Assembly (NCBI RefSeq): GCF_001429285.1
Contig: NZ_LMJJ01000023.1
Span: forward strand, 257,041 to 321,040
Direction: 5' to 3'
Origin: Ensifer sp. Root278
Lineage (GTDB): Bacteria > Pseudomonadota > Alphaproteobacteria > Rhizobiales > Rhizobiaceae
Length of the DNA stretch: 64,000 nucleotides
Below are positions 61,462-64,000 of the stretch, one piece after another. Under the pieces are notes generated by a model. That model was not told the origin of the DNA, did not search any database, and saw only the letters and a program-made list of their open reading frames with translations. Made by a program: the position numbers and the translations under genes. The number at the start of each line of letters is the position of its first letter. The stretch's first letter is position 1.

Positions 61462-63147
61462 TCAGGCAATCGCCAGTTCTGAAAGCCAGGCCGAACCCAG
61501 GCCGTGCTTGTCGCAATAGGCGGTAAGCCGGTCGCGCGTTTTGCCGGGCCGGTCGAGACCGAGAAAGCGGGAAGCGTTCCTCCAGAGGATATTCTGCTGG
61601 TGCTCGTCGCTGACGCTGGCGAGCGTCAGTTGCTCGACTATTCTCGAAACATAGGCGTTGTAGTCCTTCTCCAGCGCCATCATCGACCAGTCGGTGCCGA
61701 ACATGAGATGGCGGGCGTCCGGGTCGTAATCATCAAGCCATTCGTCCAACAGCTGCCGGATCTTCGTGTGAAGATTCTTGTCGTCGCTGCTGACCAGTTC
61801 GCTGAGATAGCTCAGATCCGCAAACAGGTTCGGGCGACGCTCGTGATCGATCGTCCTGCCGATGATCTCTTCCCAGGTCGGCGGCCCGGAAAACTTGTCC
61901 TGGGCACAGGAGACCATCACGCCTGTCGGCGCCCCCGGGCGCAGGATTTCGTCGAAGGCGCCGAAATGCGCGAGATTGATCCGCAGCTTATCGTACTGGT
62001 TCGTGTCGAGCAGCTTCTTCCAATAGGCGGGGCTTGCAAGATTGCCGTAGCCGCAGCCGGCCCCGATGCTGTTTTCCGCATGGGCCATGATCGGCACATC
62101 GTTGTCGCGACACCAGGCGTAGAGCCGCTTCAGCGCGCCATCGATCGCCGGATCCGCATTGCCCCATGCCTTGAAGCCCATCGGCGGGTAGATTTTGACA
62201 CCGATGAAGCCCTTTTCCATGATCGCGTACTGGACGTTTGCCAGCGATGAACCCGGCCTTTGCGCTTCCCGATGCGGATCGAAGCCGACGAAGCTGTGCA
62301 TGCGGATGCCGTGCTTCCTGGTGACGATCTGCTGGACCTCGTCCATGACGTCGATCTGGTCGCGCTGTGGCGATGATGTCCCGTGAAGCGATTTATCGAA
62401 GTCCAGGATGCTCGGCGTGATCAGAGAGAGCCGACATTTGGAAGCGAAGATCTTGACATAGGCTTCCGCCAGGTTTTCCCGGTAGTCCTGCATCAGCCGG
62501 ACGAAGGAAAGATAGGTTCCGATCTGGTCGTGCGCCTTTGCGGCGGTGGCGACGGTATCGACATCCGCTTCACTCACGCCGCCGCCCGAACGCCGCTGGA
62601 ATGTCTGGGGCAGATCGGGAGTTCCGCCGAGCTGACGCAGCAAACCGTCATAGTCAGGGGATTCGCCAAGACTGCGCCTCGAAAACGTCGATCGTTGCTC
62701 GCCTGCGCGCGCGATCAGATCCCTTACCGCGACGCGCAATTGCTCGTCCTTGCGCCGCGCGAGCTCGGCGTCGGAAAGGCGCCGAGCGCCTTTTTTCAGA
62801 ACAGCAAGTTCATGTTTGGCTTTGGGCGCGACATCGCCAAGCGCTGTCACGAGAAAGACCACCAGGGCATTTTCCAGCCCCTTCGCCTCCTCAGCGTTCG
62901 CGGAGAGCCTTTTCTCCGGCATCTTCTCCCGCAGCGCCACATAGCGAACCAGTCCATCCACCGGCACATCGGCCGCGTTGAAGAAATGGCAATGGACGTC
63001 GATGATCGGATGACTGAGACTGCAGGCGCCGGGCGAAGGCAGATGCCGGCACCCGGAAAGCACATTTGCAAGCACGCCCGCCGAAACCAGCCGCAAGACA
63101 TCGCGGCGCGTCACGGCGGCGACCGGACCAGCCCAGTCGACCTCCAT
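61462..63147 (-). CDS. Amidohydrolase-family lipoprotein (Tat signal)
   Basis: A 561-residue metal-dependent hydrolase. The N-terminus has a twin-arginine motif (VTRRDVLRLVSAGVLANVLSGC) with a lipobox, so it should be exported and lipid-anchored. The metal motif is HPIIDVHCHFF; further ligands are likely in IMAHAENS, INLAHFG and MFGTDWSMMAL, a TIM-barrel amidohydrolase-2 pattern. A very strong AGGAGGGG precedes the ATG at 63147. The substrate is unknown; an exported amidohydrolase with a long insertion (residues about 75-230) is unusual. Confidence 0.8.
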   Translation of the reverse strand: MEVDWAGPVAAVTRRDVLRLVSAGVLANVLSGCRHLPSPGACSLSHPIIDVHCHFFNAADVPVDGLVRYVALREKMPEKRLSANAEEAKGLENALVVFLVTALGDVAPKAKHELAVLKKGARRLSDAELARRKDEQLRVAVRDLIARAGEQRSTFSRRSLGESPDYDGLLRQLGGTPDLPQTFQRRSGGGVSEADVDTVATAAKAHDQIGTYLSFVRLMQDYRENLAEAYVKIFASKCRLSLITPSILDFDKSLHGTSSPQRDQIDVMDEVQQIVTRKHGIRMHSFVGFDPHREAQRPGSSLANVQYAIMEKGFIGVKIYPPMGFKAWGNADPAIDGALKRLYAWCRDNDVPIMAHAENSIGAGCGYGNLASPAYWKKLLDTNQYDKLRINLAHFGAFDEILRPGAPTGVMVSCAQDKFSGPPTWEEIIGRTIDHERRPNLFADLSYLSELVSSDDKNLHTKIRQLLDEWLDDYDPDARHLMFGTDWSMMALEKDYNAYVSRIVEQLTLASVSDEHQQNILWRNASRFLGLDRPGKTRDRLTAYCDKHGLGSAWLSELAIA

Positions 63148-63318
63148 TGTCCCCTCCTGTTGCGAGACCCCCTCGAACAATCGGGCAAACATTACTCCGT
63201 CCGAAAGCCGCGCGAAACAGATATTTACTTGCCGTTACTGGGGTCCCGTAGATCAGCGTGAGTCGACTTTCAGTCAGACAGGAGGCGTGTTACTCTAAAA
63301 TCTTGGGGAGAATTTTGC

Positions 63319-64000
63319 GTGGTTGGTGGCGCCGGCAAATATGAGTTCCAACGTTACCTGTCCGGAGCCCTGGTCCAATGGTCCTCCCCGGCAGCAACGG
63401 AATCGGCTGCCCCCGCTCGGGAAGACTTTCTCGGCTCGCTGCTTTTCGCCGACATCTCCGGCTTTACGCGTTTGACCGCCAAATGGTCCGAAAGCGACCG
63501 CGCTGCCGGCGCCGAACGCGTCAGCCTGCTTCTGAACGCCTTCATGGGCGAGCTCATCACCCATATCGAGGAGCATGGCGGCACGGTCTTGAGTTTCGCC
63601 GGCGACAGCCTGATTGCCGGCTGGCGGGCACCGTCCCCGGATGAGCTCGAACAGACGGCCTGGCGCAGCTGTTATTGCGCCGAACGTATCCGCGAGCAAA
63701 TCGGCGGGCCGGGCAATCCCGAAGACGCGCTTCAACTGCGCATCGCCGTCGGTGCCGGCGCCATCACGCTGCTGCATCTGCTGCCGCGCGCGGACCAGCG
63801 TTGGCTGATCGTCGGAGGCGACTGCCTGGCCCAGGCCGATCATGGCGGCCAACTGAGCGACGCCGGAGAAATTCTCGTCTCCGATGCCGCGTGGCAGCTG
63901 ATCGGCAGGCGCGCCAAGGGCGGGTTGAACCGGGAGGGGACCACACGCCTCGAAAGCATCGAGCCCTGCTCGACCACGAAGGAAGCGCCCCGCACTCAGC
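63319..64000 (+). CDS. Partial class III adenylate/guanylate cyclase-domain protein
   Basis: The first 227 codons of a longer gene. The cyclase domain begins near residue 40: SLLFADISGFTRLTAKW carries the first metal Asp, and EEHGGTVLSFAGDSLIAGW the second, as in soluble adenylyl cyclases of the ADCY10 type, which in bacteria often continue into an ATPase/TPR region. The start is a GTG at 63319 with GGGGAG nine bases upstream. It diverges from the amidohydrolase gene and runs off the right edge. Confidence 0.82.
   Translation, partial: MVGGAGKYEFQRYLSGALVQWSSPAATESAAPAREDFLGSLLFADISGFTRLTAKWSESDRAAGAERVSLLLNAFMGELITHIEEHGGTVLSFAGDSLIAGWRAPSPDELEQTAWRSCYCAERIREQIGGPGNPEDALQLRIAVGAGAITLLHLLPRADQRWLIVGGDCLAQADHGGQLSDAGEILVSDAAWQLIGRRAKGGLNREGTTRLESIEPCSTTKEAPRTQ

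Noticed and set aside
1-64000. Search by eye for tRNA genes, insertion sequences, integrases, CRISPR arrays and replication origins
   Set aside because: None was recognised; the window looks like stable replicon DNA rather than a mobile island, though composition was not computed.

Overview
The window is high-GC DNA from an alphaproteobacterium of the Rhizobiaceae, most like Ensifer/Sinorhizobium. The reasons are a NnrR-type nirK/nor denitrification cluster, a RirA-type iron box (TGA-N9-TCA), BioR-type boxes before bioBFDAZ, a rhizobial intergenic repeat, and protein sequences that read as rhizobial throughout. Genes are dense, with many 1-14 bp overlaps. No tRNA, rRNA, transposase, integrase or CRISPR array was seen. 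The placement is by family recognition only; no search was run.

Layout. 1-13.7 kb is housekeeping/accessory: a partial GAF-type gene, a serine hydrolase, a TetR/SDR divergent pair, four L,D-transpeptidase genes in a row, a QseBC/PmrAB-like two-component operon with CTTAAG boxes, a GFA protein, a SulP transporter, a small K+ channel and a nitroreductase. 13.7-20 kb holds a LysR gene, a three-gene operon (N-formylglutamate amidohydrolase family, DUF1704/QEGLA metallopeptidase, ATP-grasp ligase) and a FucP-type sugar transporter. 20.1-25.5 kb is an iron-type ABC importer with two paralogous binding proteins, diverging from a methyltransferase across an IRO-type box.

25.7-47.5 kb is an anaerobic-respiration island. 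It contains a NnrR-like regulator, nirV and nirK, nnrS, a DUF59/DUF2249/NnrS-like operon, hemN, norEFCBQD, a hemerythrin, nnrU, ubiX-ubiD and ubiT-ubiU-ubiV. Eight 14-bp Crp/Fnr-type boxes (TTGNN-N4-NNCAA) sit before nirK, nnrS, the DUF2249 operon, hemN, norC, norE, the hemerythrin and ubiD/ubiT. Read together, the island reduces nitrite to nitrous oxide, handles NO, and makes haem and ubiquinone without oxygen, apparently under one regulon.

47.5-53.1 kb is a ribose-type sugar ABC operon (binding protein, ATPase, permease, RbsD/FucU mutarotase) with a divergent LacI repressor and two GAAACGTTTC operators. 53.1-61.4 kb is cofactor synthesis: bioBFDAZ on the minus strand with BioR-type boxes, and thiOSGE on the plus strand behind a TPP riboswitch, with no thiC in its usual place. 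The window ends with a Tat-lipoprotein amidohydrolase and the start of a class III nucleotidyl cyclase gene.

The best candidates for poorly described biology are the formylglutamate-hydrolase/DUF1704/ATP-grasp operon, the DUF2249-DUF59-NnrS-like operon inside the denitrification regulon, a 51-residue membrane protein sharing the norE promoter, and the placement of anaerobic ubiquinone genes (ubiTUV with ubiX-ubiD) under what looks like the denitrification regulator.
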